41,959 nucleotides of DNA from Pseudomonas palmensis (GTDB taxonomy: Bacteria; Pseudomonadota; Gammaproteobacteria; Pseudomonadales; Pseudomonadaceae). A program made the translations under genes and the position numbers. Below, in pieces: positions 26,615 to 34,268 of this stretch. The stretch is taken from positions 1 to 41,959 of the forward strand of contig NZ_JAFKEC010000015.1 of NCBI RefSeq assembly GCF_017848315.1, written 5' to 3'. The first letter of the stretch is position 1, and every line of letters begins with the position of its first letter. A model generated the notes under the pieces. The model saw only the letters and a program-made list of their open reading frames with translations. It had not been told where the DNA came from and did not search any database.

Positions 26615-26644
26615 TTGACTTTCATAAAAATTGAATAATTATGA
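26615..26644 (+). promoter_or_regulatory. Divergent MFS/LysR control region with promoter and dyad
   Basis: TTGACT (26615-26620) is a good -35 match, and the AT-rich TAATTAT segment at about 26636-26642 a plausible -10 for the LysR gene. Overlapping it is the dyad TCATAA (26622-26627) / TTATGA (26639-26644), separated by 11 bases, as in a LysR-type T-N11-A box. Binding there would allow autorepression and control of the divergent MFS gene. Confidence 0.5.
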
Positions 26645-26672
26645 GAAACTTGTTCAGTTTTGGAGAATTGCC

Positions 26673-27572
26673 GTGGAGCTGAGTCAACTGCGCATCTTTC
26701 AGGCGGTTGCCGAAGAGGGGTCGATCACCCGCGCGGCCGAGCGCCTGCACCGCGTGCCCTCCAACCTGTCCACGCGCCTGCGCCAGCTGGAAGAGCAACT
26801 GGGTGTGGAGCTGTTTCGGCGCGAGCGCCAGCGCCTGCAGCTGTCGCCGGCTGGCAAGGTGCTGCTGGACTACAGCGCACGCATGCTGGCGTTGCATGAC
26901 GAAGCCTTTGCGGCGGTTCAGGGGGGCGAGCCGGCGGGGAATTTCGTGCTGGGCAGCATGTACAGTTCAGCGGCCATTCATCTGCCTGAGTTGCTGGCGC
27001 GCTATCACCGAGCTTACCCGGCGGTGAACCTGCAGGTGCAGACCGCCCCCAGCGGCGAATTGCTCGAAGGGCTGCTCAGCGGGCGTCTCGACGCGGCGCT
27101 GGTGGATGGGCCGCTGGCCCTGGCCGGGCTCGATGGGGTGCCCTTGTGCGAGGAGACCCTGGTGCTGCTCACCGAGGCCGACCACCCGCCGGTGCACAGT
27201 GCCCGGGACGTGGCTGGGCGTGCGGTGTTCACGTTTCGCCAGGGATGCTCGTACCGCATGCGGCTGGAGGCCTGGTACGCCCATGATCGTGCGGCGATGG
27301 GGCGGGTGATGGAAATCGAATCGTATCCCAGCATGCTTGCCTGCGTGATCGCCGGGGCGGGTGTGGCGTTGATGGCGACCTCGATGCTTGAAAGCCTGCC
27401 GGGCCGTGAACGGGTCACGGTGCACCCGTTGCAGTCGCCGTTCGACCAGACCACCACCTGGCTGATGTGGCGCAAGGGCATGTGCGGGGCCAACCTGAGT
27501 GCCTGGATAGCGGTGCAGGAAGCGGTGAAGGGGCAGGTGAGCGATGATGCCGAGGTGGCCCTGCGTGCCTGA
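26673..27572 (+). CDS. LysR-family transcriptional regulator
   Basis: A 299-residue LysR-type regulator with N-terminal HTH (VELSQLRIFQAVAEEGSITRAAERLHRVPSNLSTRLRQLEEQLGVELFRRE) and C-terminal effector domain. The start is GTG at 26673, with TGGAGA at 26661-26666. The frame continues 14 codons upstream to an ATG at 26631, but that ATG sits inside the putative promoter dyad and the extra residues do not fit the family. Divergent to and probably controlling the MFS transporter. Effector unknown. Confidence 0.9.
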   Translation: MELSQLRIFQAVAEEGSITRAAERLHRVPSNLSTRLRQLEEQLGVELFRRERQRLQLSPAGKVLLDYSARMLALHDEAFAAVQGGEPAGNFVLGSMYSSAAIHLPELLARYHRAYPAVNLQVQTAPSGELLEGLLSGRLDAALVDGPLALAGLDGVPLCEETLVLLTEADHPPVHSARDVAGRAVFTFRQGCSYRMRLEAWYAHDRAAMGRVMEIESYPSMLACVIAGAGVALMATSMLESLPGRERVTVHPLQSPFDQTTTWLMWRKGMCGANLSAWIAVQEAVKGQVSDDAEVALRA

Positions 27573-27683
27573 CTGAAATCAATAGAGAAGTTTTTACCCG
27601 GGCGTGATGCTGCACATGGGGCTATGATGAGTTTGTAGCGCCGCCGCCGTACTTCGCGCGCAGATGACCCGTGAGGGGGAGTT

Positions 27684-27809
27684 ATGAGAAACGATCTGTT
27701 CAACTGGCTCCACGACCTGGCTGTGGCACTGGGGCTTGTCCCGCCACCCATGCAGCCTGTACCGATCCCTACCGATGAGGAGCAACGCAAACGCCAACCT
27801 CGGCGCTAG
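27684..27809 (+). CDS. Small ORF, 41 residues, PxP-rich
   Basis: ATG at 27684 lies behind a strong ribosome-binding site (GAGGGGGA, 27673-27680) and reads to TAG at 27807-27809. The product begins MRNDLFNWLHDLAVALGLVP, an amphipathic helix candidate, continues with a proline-rich segment (PPPMQPVPIPTDEEQ) and ends in a basic tail (RKRQPRR). A perfect palindrome with terminator character follows 13 bp after the stop, so a complete one-gene unit is present. It has no recognised family; I believe similar tiny proteins are annotated in other Pseudomonas, but this is unverified. Confidence 0.6.
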   Translation: MRNDLFNWLHDLAVALGLVPPPMQPVPIPTDEEQRKRQPRR

Positions 27810-27822
27810 CGTGCTGCTGAAA

Positions 27823-27862
27823 CCGACGCATTGCGCAATGCGTCGGTATTCTTTTGCGATTT
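27823..27862 (+). terminator. Probable terminator: perfect 24-bp palindrome
   Basis: CCGACGCATTGC (27823-27834) is followed directly by its exact complement GCAATGCGTCGG (27835-27846), then the T-rich TATTCTTTTGCGATTTTT. It would terminate the 41-residue ORF transcript. Confidence 0.75.
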
Positions 27863-27896
27863 TTCAGCCGTCCCCATTCCCACAAAATCCCTGAAA

Positions 27897-28134
27897 GGCT
27901 TTGGCTTTGGCTTTAGTTCTTGATCTTGATCTTCCCGTCCCCCAGGAGGCCGAATGGAACCTGCGCGTAGTGGGGTGGAGGGCCATGGATGGCCCGTAAA
28001 GCGCCGACGGGCAGGGATGCCCGTTCGGCGTGGCCCCACGGAGCGTTGGTGGAATGAGGGGACCCGTAGCGAAGCGTAGGGCCGGATGATGGACGGGAGC
28101 GGTTTTGCTTACTTTTTCCAAGAAAAAAGTAAGC
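27897..28134. repeat. Highly structured non-coding intergenic element
   Basis: The gap between the small ORF and the symporter gene holds no credible gene. It contains three tandem GGCTTT units (27897-27914) and a double TTGATC (27920-27931). An outer stem GTGGGG/CCCCAC (27970-27975 with 28034-28039) encloses two hairpins: GGGCCA/TGGCCC (27980-27995), and a 12-bp stem with one bulge (28002-28013 with 28018-28030). Further on is an 11-bp hairpin GCTTACTTTTT/AAAAAGTAAGC (28107-28134). This multibranched folding resembles a repeated Pseudomonas intergenic family that is often mis-annotated as short proteins. A structured RNA or a non-autonomous mobile repeat are both possible. Confidence 0.6.
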
Positions 28135-28240
28135 CGCTGTAAGAGCGGAAGGGGCCCTTGCTGGCTGCATCCATGCTGGATAAGCCTGCGCTTGCCGATG
28201 TTACAGAGCCTATTGCTGACCCAGGCGCGTTGCTGCCTTC

Positions 28241-28256
28241 GCGGGGCAAGGCCCGC
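28241..28256. repeat. REP-like hairpin
   Basis: GCGGG (28241-28245) pairs with CCCGC (28252-28256), within the P. putida REP-like context TTCGCGGGGCAAGGCCCGCT and a following CCTACAGG. Confidence 0.65.
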
Positions 28257-28280
28257 TCCTACAGGTCGTCCATGACCCTC

Positions 28281-28303
28281 CGCCCCGCTACCCGGGCGGG
28301 GCG
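28281..28303 (-). terminator. Possible terminator of the symporter gene
   Basis: CGCCCCG (28281-28287) and CGGGGCG (28297-28303) form a GC-rich 7-bp stem just 2 bp beyond the stop codon of the leftward symporter gene. The downstream strand is not T-rich, so intrinsic termination is uncertain. Confidence 0.45.
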
Positions 28304-28305
28304 TC

Positions 28306-29685
28306 CTATGCCAGATTCACCGCGCCTACCGGCCGACGCGACATCAAACTCACCACCACAAAACTCACCAACCCGATCGCCAGGCTGTAGTAGATCGGCG
28401 TATTGGCATCCATCCCATCCTTGAACATGAACACCAGCGCCGTCACGAACCCCAGCCCCATGCTGGTGATTGCCCCGGCCGTGGTTGCACGCTTCCAGTA
28501 GATTGCCCCGATCAACGGCACCAGCATGCCGCCCACCAGCAGGTTGTACGCCAGGGTCAATGCACTGATCACATCCACTACCACCAGCGCTATCCCCAGC
28601 ACCGCAATACCCGTAAGCAAGGTAAACAACCGGTTGATGCCAAGGCTCGACTGCTTGCCGCCACGCAGCTTGGGCAGCAGGTCTTCGGTCAGCACCGTGG
28701 AGGCAGCCAGCAAGCCGGCACTGGCGGTGGACATCATCGCCGCCAGGGCCGCGGCAATCACCAGCCCACGGATGCCGTCGGGCAACGCTGACTTCACGAT
28801 TGCCGCAAACGCATTGTTGGCATTGCCCAGGTCAGGCAGCAGCACATGCGCACACATGCCGATCAGGGCACACACCAGGCCGTAGATCACGCAGTACACA
28901 CCGGCCGTGGTACCAGCCCGCTGGGCGACTTTTTCGTCACGGGCAGTGAACACGCGCTGCCAGATGTCCTGGCCGATCAGGATGCCGAAGAAGTAGATCA
29001 GGAAGTAGGTGATGATGGTGTCCCAACCAATGGTGGTCAGGTTGAAGCTGGCAGCCGGCAGCTTGGCCACCAGTTCGTCCCAGCCGCCCACCCGGTACAG
29101 GCAGATCGGCAGCAGGATGAACATCAGGCCCACGGTCTTGATCACGAACTGCACAATGTCGGTCAGGGTCAGCGACCACATGCCGCCAATGGTCGAGTAG
29201 ACCACCACCACGCCACCACCGAGCAGGATGGCGCCCCAGAACGGCAGGTCGAACAGCACCTGCAGCACGGTGCCGATGGCCAGGGTAGAGGTCACGGCGA
29301 TCATCAGGGCGTAGGCCAGCATGATCACGGCGCTGGCCTGGCGGGCCATGGGGTTGTAGCGCTTTTCCAGCACCTGGGTCACGGTGAAGATGCGCAGGCG
29401 CAGCAGCGGCTTGGCCAGGAACAGGTTCAGGGCAATGATGCCCAGGCCCAGCGCGGCGCACAGCCAGAAGCCGGAAATGCCGTGCACATAACCCAGCTTC
29501 ACGGTGCCGACGGTAGAGGCGCCGCCCAGCACGGTGGCGGCCATGGTGCCCATGTACAGGCTTGGGCCCAGGTTGCGCCCGGCCACCAGGTAGTCTTCGT
29601 GGGTCTTCGCGCGGCGCATGCCGAACCAGCCCAGTACCAGCATGCCGGCGGCGTATATCAGTACAACGAATATGTCCAAGGCCAT
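28306..29685 (-). CDS. Sodium:solute symporter family protein, likely guanidino-compound or related uptake
   Basis: A 459-residue integral membrane protein with about thirteen helices and SSF family features: AGRNLGPSLYMGTMAATVLGGASTVG near residues 36-61, FGILIGQDIWQRVFTARDEKVAQRAG in the middle, and AALAAMMSTASAGLLAASTVLTEDL, the sodium-motif region. It would carry a solute into the cell with Na+. Start ATG at 29685 with GGAGA upstream. It follows gbuA on the same strand after 138 bp that include an 8-bp hairpin (29760-29781). Co-regulation with guanidinobutyrase is therefore likely and a 4-guanidinobutyrate-type substrate is inferred from context only. P. aeruginosa has a comparable symporter gene (PA1418) near gbuA as I recall. 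Confidence 0.85.
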   Translation of the reverse strand: MALDIFVVLIYAAGMLVLGWFGMRRAKTHEDYLVAGRNLGPSLYMGTMAATVLGGASTVGTVKLGYVHGISGFWLCAALGLGIIALNLFLAKPLLRLRIFTVTQVLEKRYNPMARQASAVIMLAYALMIAVTSTLAIGTVLQVLFDLPFWGAILLGGGVVVVYSTIGGMWSLTLTDIVQFVIKTVGLMFILLPICLYRVGGWDELVAKLPAASFNLTTIGWDTIITYFLIYFFGILIGQDIWQRVFTARDEKVAQRAGTTAGVYCVIYGLVCALIGMCAHVLLPDLGNANNAFAAIVKSALPDGIRGLVIAAALAAMMSTASAGLLAASTVLTEDLLPKLRGGKQSSLGINRLFTLLTGIAVLGIALVVVDVISALTLAYNLLVGGMLVPLIGAIYWKRATTAGAITSMGLGFVTALVFMFKDGMDANTPIYYSLAIGLVSFVVVSLMSRRPVGAVNLA

Positions 29686-29759
29686 GGGGTGTCTCCGATT
29701 ATCTTTATTATGGTGAGATCGATCGCCGGTGGCGTGCGCCAGGCGTCATTCATCCGCAA

Positions 29760-29781
29760 GCGGGCCGCGTGTACGGCCCGC
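29760..29781 (-). other. Intercistronic hairpin between gbuA and the symporter gene
   Basis: GCGGGCCG (29760-29767) and CGGCCCGC (29774-29781) form a perfect 8-bp stem with a 6-base loop. It lies 43 bp after the gbuA stop. No T-run follows on the minus strand, so it more likely protects the gbuA mRNA end or sets differential expression than fully terminates. Confidence 0.5.
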
Positions 29782-29823
29782 CGAAAGGCTCCATCCGGGG
29801 GTGAAACTCCAGGCCGATGGCCG

Positions 29824-30774
29824 TTAGCGATGCGCTACGCCAGGCAGAACACACAGCATTTCGTACAACAGGTTGGCGCCGAGCAACGAGGTGTTGCCGG
29901 TGGTGTCGTAGGGCGGCGAGACCTCCACCAGATCGCAACCGATCAGGTCCAGCCCCTGGCAGCCACGGATGATCTCCATCGCCTGGATGGTGGTCAGGCC
30001 ACCGATTTCCGGGGTGCCGGTGCCTGGTGCCCAGGCCGGATCGATGCCGTCGATGTCGAAGCTCAGGTAAACCGGACCACCACCGACCTTTTCACGCACT
30101 TCGGCCATCAGTGGCTCCAGCGACTTGTGCCAGCACTCCTCGGCCTGCACCACGCGAAAGCCCTGCTTGCGGCTCCAGTTGAAGTCTTCGGCGGTGTAGC
30201 CCTGGGCGCGCAGGCCGATCTGCACCACGCGGTCGCAGTCCAGCAGGCCTTCTTCGACGGCGCGACGGAAGGTGGTGCCGTGGGCGATCTTCTCGCCGAA
30301 CATGTGATCGTTGACGTCGGCATGGGCATCGATGTGCACCAGCCCGACCTTTCCGTGCTTCTTGTGGATCGCGCGCAGGATCGGCAGGGTGATGGTGTGG
30401 TCGCCGCCCAGGGTCATGGGGATCACGTCGTGCTCGAGGATCTCGTCGTAGGCCTCTTCGATGATGCGCACCGCGTCGAGCAGGTTGAAGGTGTTGATTG
30501 CCACGTCGCCGATGTCGGCGACCGACAGCGAGTCGAACGGGGCGGCGCCGGTGGCCATGTTGTACGGGCGGATCATCACGGATTCGGCGCGGATCTGGCG
30601 CGGGCCGAAGCGGGTGCCGGAGCGCAGCGAGGTGCCGATGTCCAGCGGGATGCCGATGAAGGCAGCGTCCAGGCCGGCGGCGCTGGGCAGGTGGGGAAGA
30701 CGCAGCATGGTGGCGATGCCGCCGAAACGCGGCATTTCGTTGCCGCCCAGTGGTTGGTGAAGAATCTTGTCCAC
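29824..30774 (-). CDS. gbuA: Guanidinobutyrase (ureohydrolase / agmatinase family)
   Basis: A 316-residue Mn-dependent ureohydrolase. The metal-binding motifs are complete: LGGDHTITLP, HIDAHADVND, and SFDIDGIDPAWAPGTGTPEIGG. It hydrolyses a guanidino compound to urea plus amine. Similarity in the N-terminus (LGGNEMPRFGG) and the divergent GbuR-like regulator point to 4-guanidinobutyrate giving GABA and urea, as for P. aeruginosa GbuA (PA1421). Agmatinase or guanidinopropionase activity is a weaker alternative. The start is GTG at 30774 supported by GAGG seven bases upstream. Probably co-expressed with the sodium symporter downstream and induced by GbuR with its substrate. Confidence 0.85.
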   Translation of the reverse strand: MDKILHQPLGGNEMPRFGGIATMLRLPHLPSAAGLDAAFIGIPLDIGTSLRSGTRFGPRQIRAESVMIRPYNMATGAAPFDSLSVADIGDVAINTFNLLDAVRIIEEAYDEILEHDVIPMTLGGDHTITLPILRAIHKKHGKVGLVHIDAHADVNDHMFGEKIAHGTTFRRAVEEGLLDCDRVVQIGLRAQGYTAEDFNWSRKQGFRVVQAEECWHKSLEPLMAEVREKVGGGPVYLSFDIDGIDPAWAPGTGTPEIGGLTTIQAMEIIRGCQGLDLIGCDLVEVSPPYDTTGNTSLLGANLLYEMLCVLPGVAHR

Positions 30775-30997
30775 GGTCGGGCCTCACGGTTTGGATTGTT
30801 CTAGTTGTTGGAACCTGTCCGGCCACCCTGCGAACAGGTGCAGCAATGCGCGAGGACAGGTGCATTGGCGCAGAGTCTGCAAAAGGTAGTGCGCCAAGAG
30901 AATCGCTACAGGCAAATACTTACTTCAGGTTTTCATGAACTAATGGCGATCAGCGGGTAGACTGGCGCGTATTCGTTGCCCTGTTGGAGCCCTTGCC
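30775..30997. promoter_or_regulatory. Divergent gbuA/gbuR control region
   Basis: These 223 bp separate the divergent starts of gbuA and the LysR gene. The AT-rich part at about 30900-30945, nearer the LysR gene, probably holds its promoter; the gbuA promoter must lie in the left half. A LysR-type operator is expected, but I could not single out one convincing T-N11-A dyad. Confidence 0.45.
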
Positions 30998-31891
30998 ATG
31001 GCCTCGGCGCTGCCTGATCTGAAATTGCTGCGCATCTTCGTCAGCGTGGTACGCCACCAGGGCTTCGCCAATGCCCAGCGCGAGCTGAACCTGTCCACGT
31101 CCGCCATCAGTACCTACATGAGCCAGCTGGAGTCGGCGCTGGGTATCGTGCTGTGCCACCGTGGGCGCGGCGGCTTCAGCCTCACCAGCAAGGGCGAACT
31201 GTTCCATCAGGAGACCCTGCGCCTGCTGGCCGAAATGGACGGTTTCGAGCAGTACGCGGCGGCGCTCAAGGGCGAGCTGCGCGGCACCCTGAACCTGGGG
31301 GTGATCGACTCCACGGTCGGCGATCGCGCACTGCCGCTGGCCGACGCCATCGGTGCCTATAGCCTCGAACACCCGGCCGTGCACCTGCACCTGTCGGTGT
31401 CCAGCCCCTACGAACTGCAACTGGGGGTGCAGGACAACCGCCTGGACCTGGCCATCGGCGCTTTCTCCACGCGCATGAGCGGGCTGGTGTATCAGCCGTT
31501 GTACCGCGAGCAGCATTGGCTGTACTGCAGCAACCGGCATTCGCTGTTCACCGAGCGGCGCATTCCCGAACAGGTGATCACCCAGCAGCGCATGGTCGGT
31601 CGAGGCTACTGGAGCCAGGCCGAACTGGCCCGCCACGGCTTCAAGCACAGCGCCGCCACGGTCGAGAGCATGGAGGCACAGCTGATCCTGGTACTGTCGG
31701 GGGCTTACATCGGCTACCTGCCTGAACACTATGCCCAGGCCTGGGTGGACAAGGGCGACCTGCGGGTGCTGTCGCCGGCGACCTTCGGCTATCAGGCGCC
31801 GTTCTCGCTGATCATTCGCCGGGGCCGCAGCCGCGAACCCTTGATCCAGACCTTTCGCGACCGCCTCAAGGCGCAGCTCACGCCAGCCTGA
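30998..31891 (+). CDS. gbuR: LysR-family regulator, GbuR-like
   Basis: A 297-residue LysR-type regulator, the same length as P. aeruginosa GbuR (PA1422) as I recall. The HTH is at about 10-65 ([46 protein letters not shown]); the effector domain follows. It is divergent from gbuA in the same arrangement as gbuA/gbuR in P. aeruginosa, where the protein activates guanidinobutyrase in response to 4-guanidinobutyrate. The assignment rests on context and length. ATG at 30998. Confidence 0.82.
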   Translation: MASALPDLKLLRIFVSVVRHQGFANAQRELNLSTSAISTYMSQLESALGIVLCHRGRGGFSLTSKGELFHQETLRLLAEMDGFEQYAAALKGELRGTLNLGVIDSTVGDRALPLADAIGAYSLEHPAVHLHLSVSSPYELQLGVQDNRLDLAIGAFSTRMSGLVYQPLYREQHWLYCSNRHSLFTERRIPEQVITQQRMVGRGYWSQAELARHGFKHSAATVESMEAQLILVLSGAYIGYLPEHYAQAWVDKGDLRVLSPATFGYQAPFSLIIRRGRSREPLIQTFRDRLKAQLTPA

Positions 31892-32027
31892 TCGGATGCG
31901 CATGAAAATCTTTTGCGCAAATAGAAGAAAAATCCTTCAGACAAGCCCTACAAGCCCGTAAATGCTCTGCTAAACCTGTTCTTGCTTGTTGAAAATTCCC
32001 AACATCTTCCAAGCAGGGATCGCCGAG

Positions 32028-33593
32028 ATGCGTACGAATCTGCCCGTCACTGAGCATGAAAGAACCTTCCCGAGCGATCAGCGCCTGATATCCACCACCG
32101 ACCTCAACAGCCGCATCACCTACTGCAACGACGCCTTCGTCAGCATCAGCGGTTTTACCTACGACGAACTGGTGGGCCAGCCCCATAACCTTGTACGCCA
32201 CCCGGACATGCCGCCCGCGGTGTTCGGGCACATGTGGGACACCCTCAAGCAAGGCAAGCCCTGGATGGGGGTGGTCAAGAACCGCGCGAAGAACGGCGAT
32301 TTCTACTGGGTCAGTGCCTACGTGACGGCCATCTACGAGGATGGCCGTATCAGTGGCTACGAGTCGGTGCGCTCGGTGCCCACCCCGGACCAGATCCGTC
32401 GAGCCACGGCGTTGTATGCACGCTTGCGCCAGGGCCGGGGCGCCATGTCCTGGGCCGCGCGTGCAGCGGTGCAACTGGAGCTGGGCTGGCCGCTGGTAGG
32501 GGCGGCGCTGCTGTCGGCCGCCGGCTACCTGTGGCTGCCCCAGTACGCGGCGCTGGGCGTGTTGATGGCCAGCCTGCTCAGTGCCTGGTACCTGATCGAG
32601 GCCCATCACGACCGGATGATCCGGCGTACCCTGGCCGAGCACCCCAGGGCCTTCACCAGCCCGCTGGTAGCGCTGACCTACAGTGACAACCGGGGCCTGC
32701 AGGGGCAGTTGGACCTGGCGATCATCAGTGAGGAAGCGCGCCTGCAGACCGCGCTCACGCGGCTGGTGGACGCCGGCGTCGGGGTCAAGGCACGGGCCAC
32801 GCAATCGAGCGACCTGTCCGGGGCCCAGGCGCAGATGCTCGACCGCCAGCGCTGCGAGACCGACCAGTCGGCGGCCGCCATTGCGCAGATGGCGGCGACC
32901 ATCCAGCAGGTCACCCACAACGTGCAGGACACCGCCACGGCGGCGTCCGATGCCGACCAGTTGGCCCGCCAGGGCAGCGACCTGGCACAACGAAGCCTGC
33001 AGGCAATGGGCAGCATGGCCGATGCGGTGACCGAGATCGGCCAGGCGGTGAACGAACTGGCCGGGCAAACCCAGTCCATCGGCAGCGTGGTGGATGTGAT
33101 CACCTCGATCGCCGAGCAGACCAACCTGCTGGCGCTCAATGCCGCCATCGAGGCGGCGCGGGCCGGCGAGCAGGGCCGCGGTTTTGCCGTGGTGGCCGAC
33201 GAGGTGCGGTCGCTGGCGCAGCGCACGCGGGTCTCGACCGAGGAAATCCACCAGATCATCGCCAGCCTGCGTGCCGGGGCCGAGCGGGCGGTGAGCAGTG
33301 CCAGCCGCGGCGAGCAGATCTCGCGTGACAGCGTGCACAGTGTCGAGGCCGTGCAGACCGCGCTGGTGGGCATCAGCCAGGCGGTCAGCCGCATCACCGG
33401 CATGAGCCAGCAGATGGCCACGGCGTCGGAACAGCAGAGCCATGTGGCCGAAGACATCAACCAGCAGATCACGCGCATCGCCCAGCTGTGCGACCACAGC
33501 GCCGGGCAGGCCAAGCAGGGCGCCGAGATCAGCCAGGACCTGCAGCGCATGGCCGACTACCTGTACAGCCTGGCCGAACGCTTCAATCGCTGA
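32028..33593 (+). CDS. Methyl-accepting chemotaxis protein with PAS domain (Aer-type energy-taxis receptor)
   Basis: A 521-residue receptor. The N-terminal PAS domain (about 10-115: [52 protein letters not shown], then [18 protein letters not shown]) is typical of FAD-binding Aer proteins. Two close hydrophobic segments (about 150-190) form a membrane hairpin without a periplasmic domain. The methyl-accepting signalling domain has its tip at [38 protein letters not shown], with Glu363 in the EQTN motif. No C-terminal CheR-binding pentapeptide. The start is ATG at 32028 with AGGGA upstream. It probably senses redox state. By position it may be Aer3 of P. putida; P. aeruginosa has the soluble bdlA at the same place. 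Confidence 0.88.
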   Translation: MRTNLPVTEHERTFPSDQRLISTTDLNSRITYCNDAFVSISGFTYDELVGQPHNLVRHPDMPPAVFGHMWDTLKQGKPWMGVVKNRAKNGDFYWVSAYVTAIYEDGRISGYESVRSVPTPDQIRRATALYARLRQGRGAMSWAARAAVQLELGWPLVGAALLSAAGYLWLPQYAALGVLMASLLSAWYLIEAHHDRMIRRTLAEHPRAFTSPLVALTYSDNRGLQGQLDLAIISEEARLQTALTRLVDAGVGVKARATQSSDLSGAQAQMLDRQRCETDQSAAAIAQMAATIQQVTHNVQDTATAASDADQLARQGSDLAQRSLQAMGSMADAVTEIGQAVNELAGQTQSIGSVVDVITSIAEQTNLLALNAAIEAARAGEQGRGFAVVADEVRSLAQRTRVSTEEIHQIIASLRAGAERAVSSASRGEQISRDSVHSVEAVQTALVGISQAVSRITGMSQQMATASEQQSHVAEDINQQITRIAQLCDHSAGQAKQGAEISQDLQRMADYLYSLAERFNR

Positions 33594-33668
33594 ATCCGCG
33601 CGTTGACCCAGGGCGGTGAGGTATTTCGCGGGCCTGCTGTGGCACACTTCGCGCCCCAGGAGAACCCG

Positions 33669-34262
33669 ATGTCCAGAATTCACTGCGAGCGCTGCCTGCG
33701 CCCACAAACCCATTGCCTTTGCGCGTTGATCCCCCGCCTGGACAGCCGCACCCGTGTACTGCTGCTGCAGCATCCCAGCGAAGTGAACCATGCCTTGAAC
33801 ACCGCCAGGCTGGCGGCGCTTGGCCTGCGCAATGCCGAGTTGCGGGTGGGCGAGGTGTTCGAGGATCTCGAGCAGTGGCTGACGCAGCCGGGGTATCGCA
33901 CCGGCCTGTTGTTCCCGGGTGAGGGCGCGCAGGCGCTGCAGGCTTATGCTGGCGATGAGCGACCGTGGTTGCTGGTGGTGCCCGACGGCACCTGGCGCAA
34001 GGCGCGCAAGTTGCTGCATGTGAACCCTTTGCTGGCAACGTTGCCACGGGTCACGCTGGGGGCGTTGCAGCCGTCGCGCTACCGGTTGCGCAAGGCACCC
34101 GGGGAGGGCGCCTTGTCGACCATCGAGGCAGTGACGCAGGCGTTGAACGTGCTGGAGGCGCCGGCGCTGTTCGATGCGCTGCTGCGGCCGTTCGATGCCC
34201 TGATCGAGGGGCAGATTGCGGCGATGGGGCAACAGACCTACGAGCGCAACCACCTGCGTTGA
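33669..34262 (+). CDS. DTW-domain protein (tRNA-uridine aminocarboxypropyltransferase family)
   Basis: A 197-residue DTW-family protein. The N-terminal cysteine cluster HCERCLRPQTHCLC probably binds zinc. The signature PDGTWRKARKLL follows at about residues 107-118, with RYRLRKAP later. Members transfer the 3-amino-3-carboxypropyl group of S-adenosylmethionine to tRNA uridine (acp3U). ATG at 33669 is chosen because CCAGGAGAAC lies just upstream and the cysteine cluster starts there; the frame is open 22 codons earlier. It converges with the LapC-like gene with only 6 bp between stop codons. Confidence 0.85.
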   Translation: MSRIHCERCLRPQTHCLCALIPRLDSRTRVLLLQHPSEVNHALNTARLAALGLRNAELRVGEVFEDLEQWLTQPGYRTGLLFPGEGAQALQAYAGDERPWLLVVPDGTWRKARKLLHVNPLLATLPRVTLGALQPSRYRLRKAPGEGALSTIEAVTQALNVLEAPALFDALLRPFDALIEGQIAAMGQQTYERNHLR

Positions 34263-34268
34263 TGGGCG

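Noticed and set aside
27864..28170. Short minus-strand ORFs in the structured intergenic element
   Set aside because: They overlap one another in all three frames, have no ribosome-binding sites of note and follow the hairpin arms; they look like repeat DNA that is commonly mis-annotated.
28846..30804. 652-codon plus-strand frame opposite the symporter and gbuA
   Set aside because: It crosses two well-supported leftward genes and the gap between them, with no recognisable domain.
31986..32027. TTG start for the Aer-type receptor at 31986
   Set aside because: ATG at 32028 has AGGGA at suitable distance and starts right at the conserved N-terminus; the extra 14 residues lack support.
31878..34253. 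791-codon antisense frame across the chemotaxis receptor and DTW genes
   Set aside because: It spans two clearly recognised genes on the plus strand; composition (His/Arg/Gln-rich) is typical of antisense frames in GC-rich DNA.
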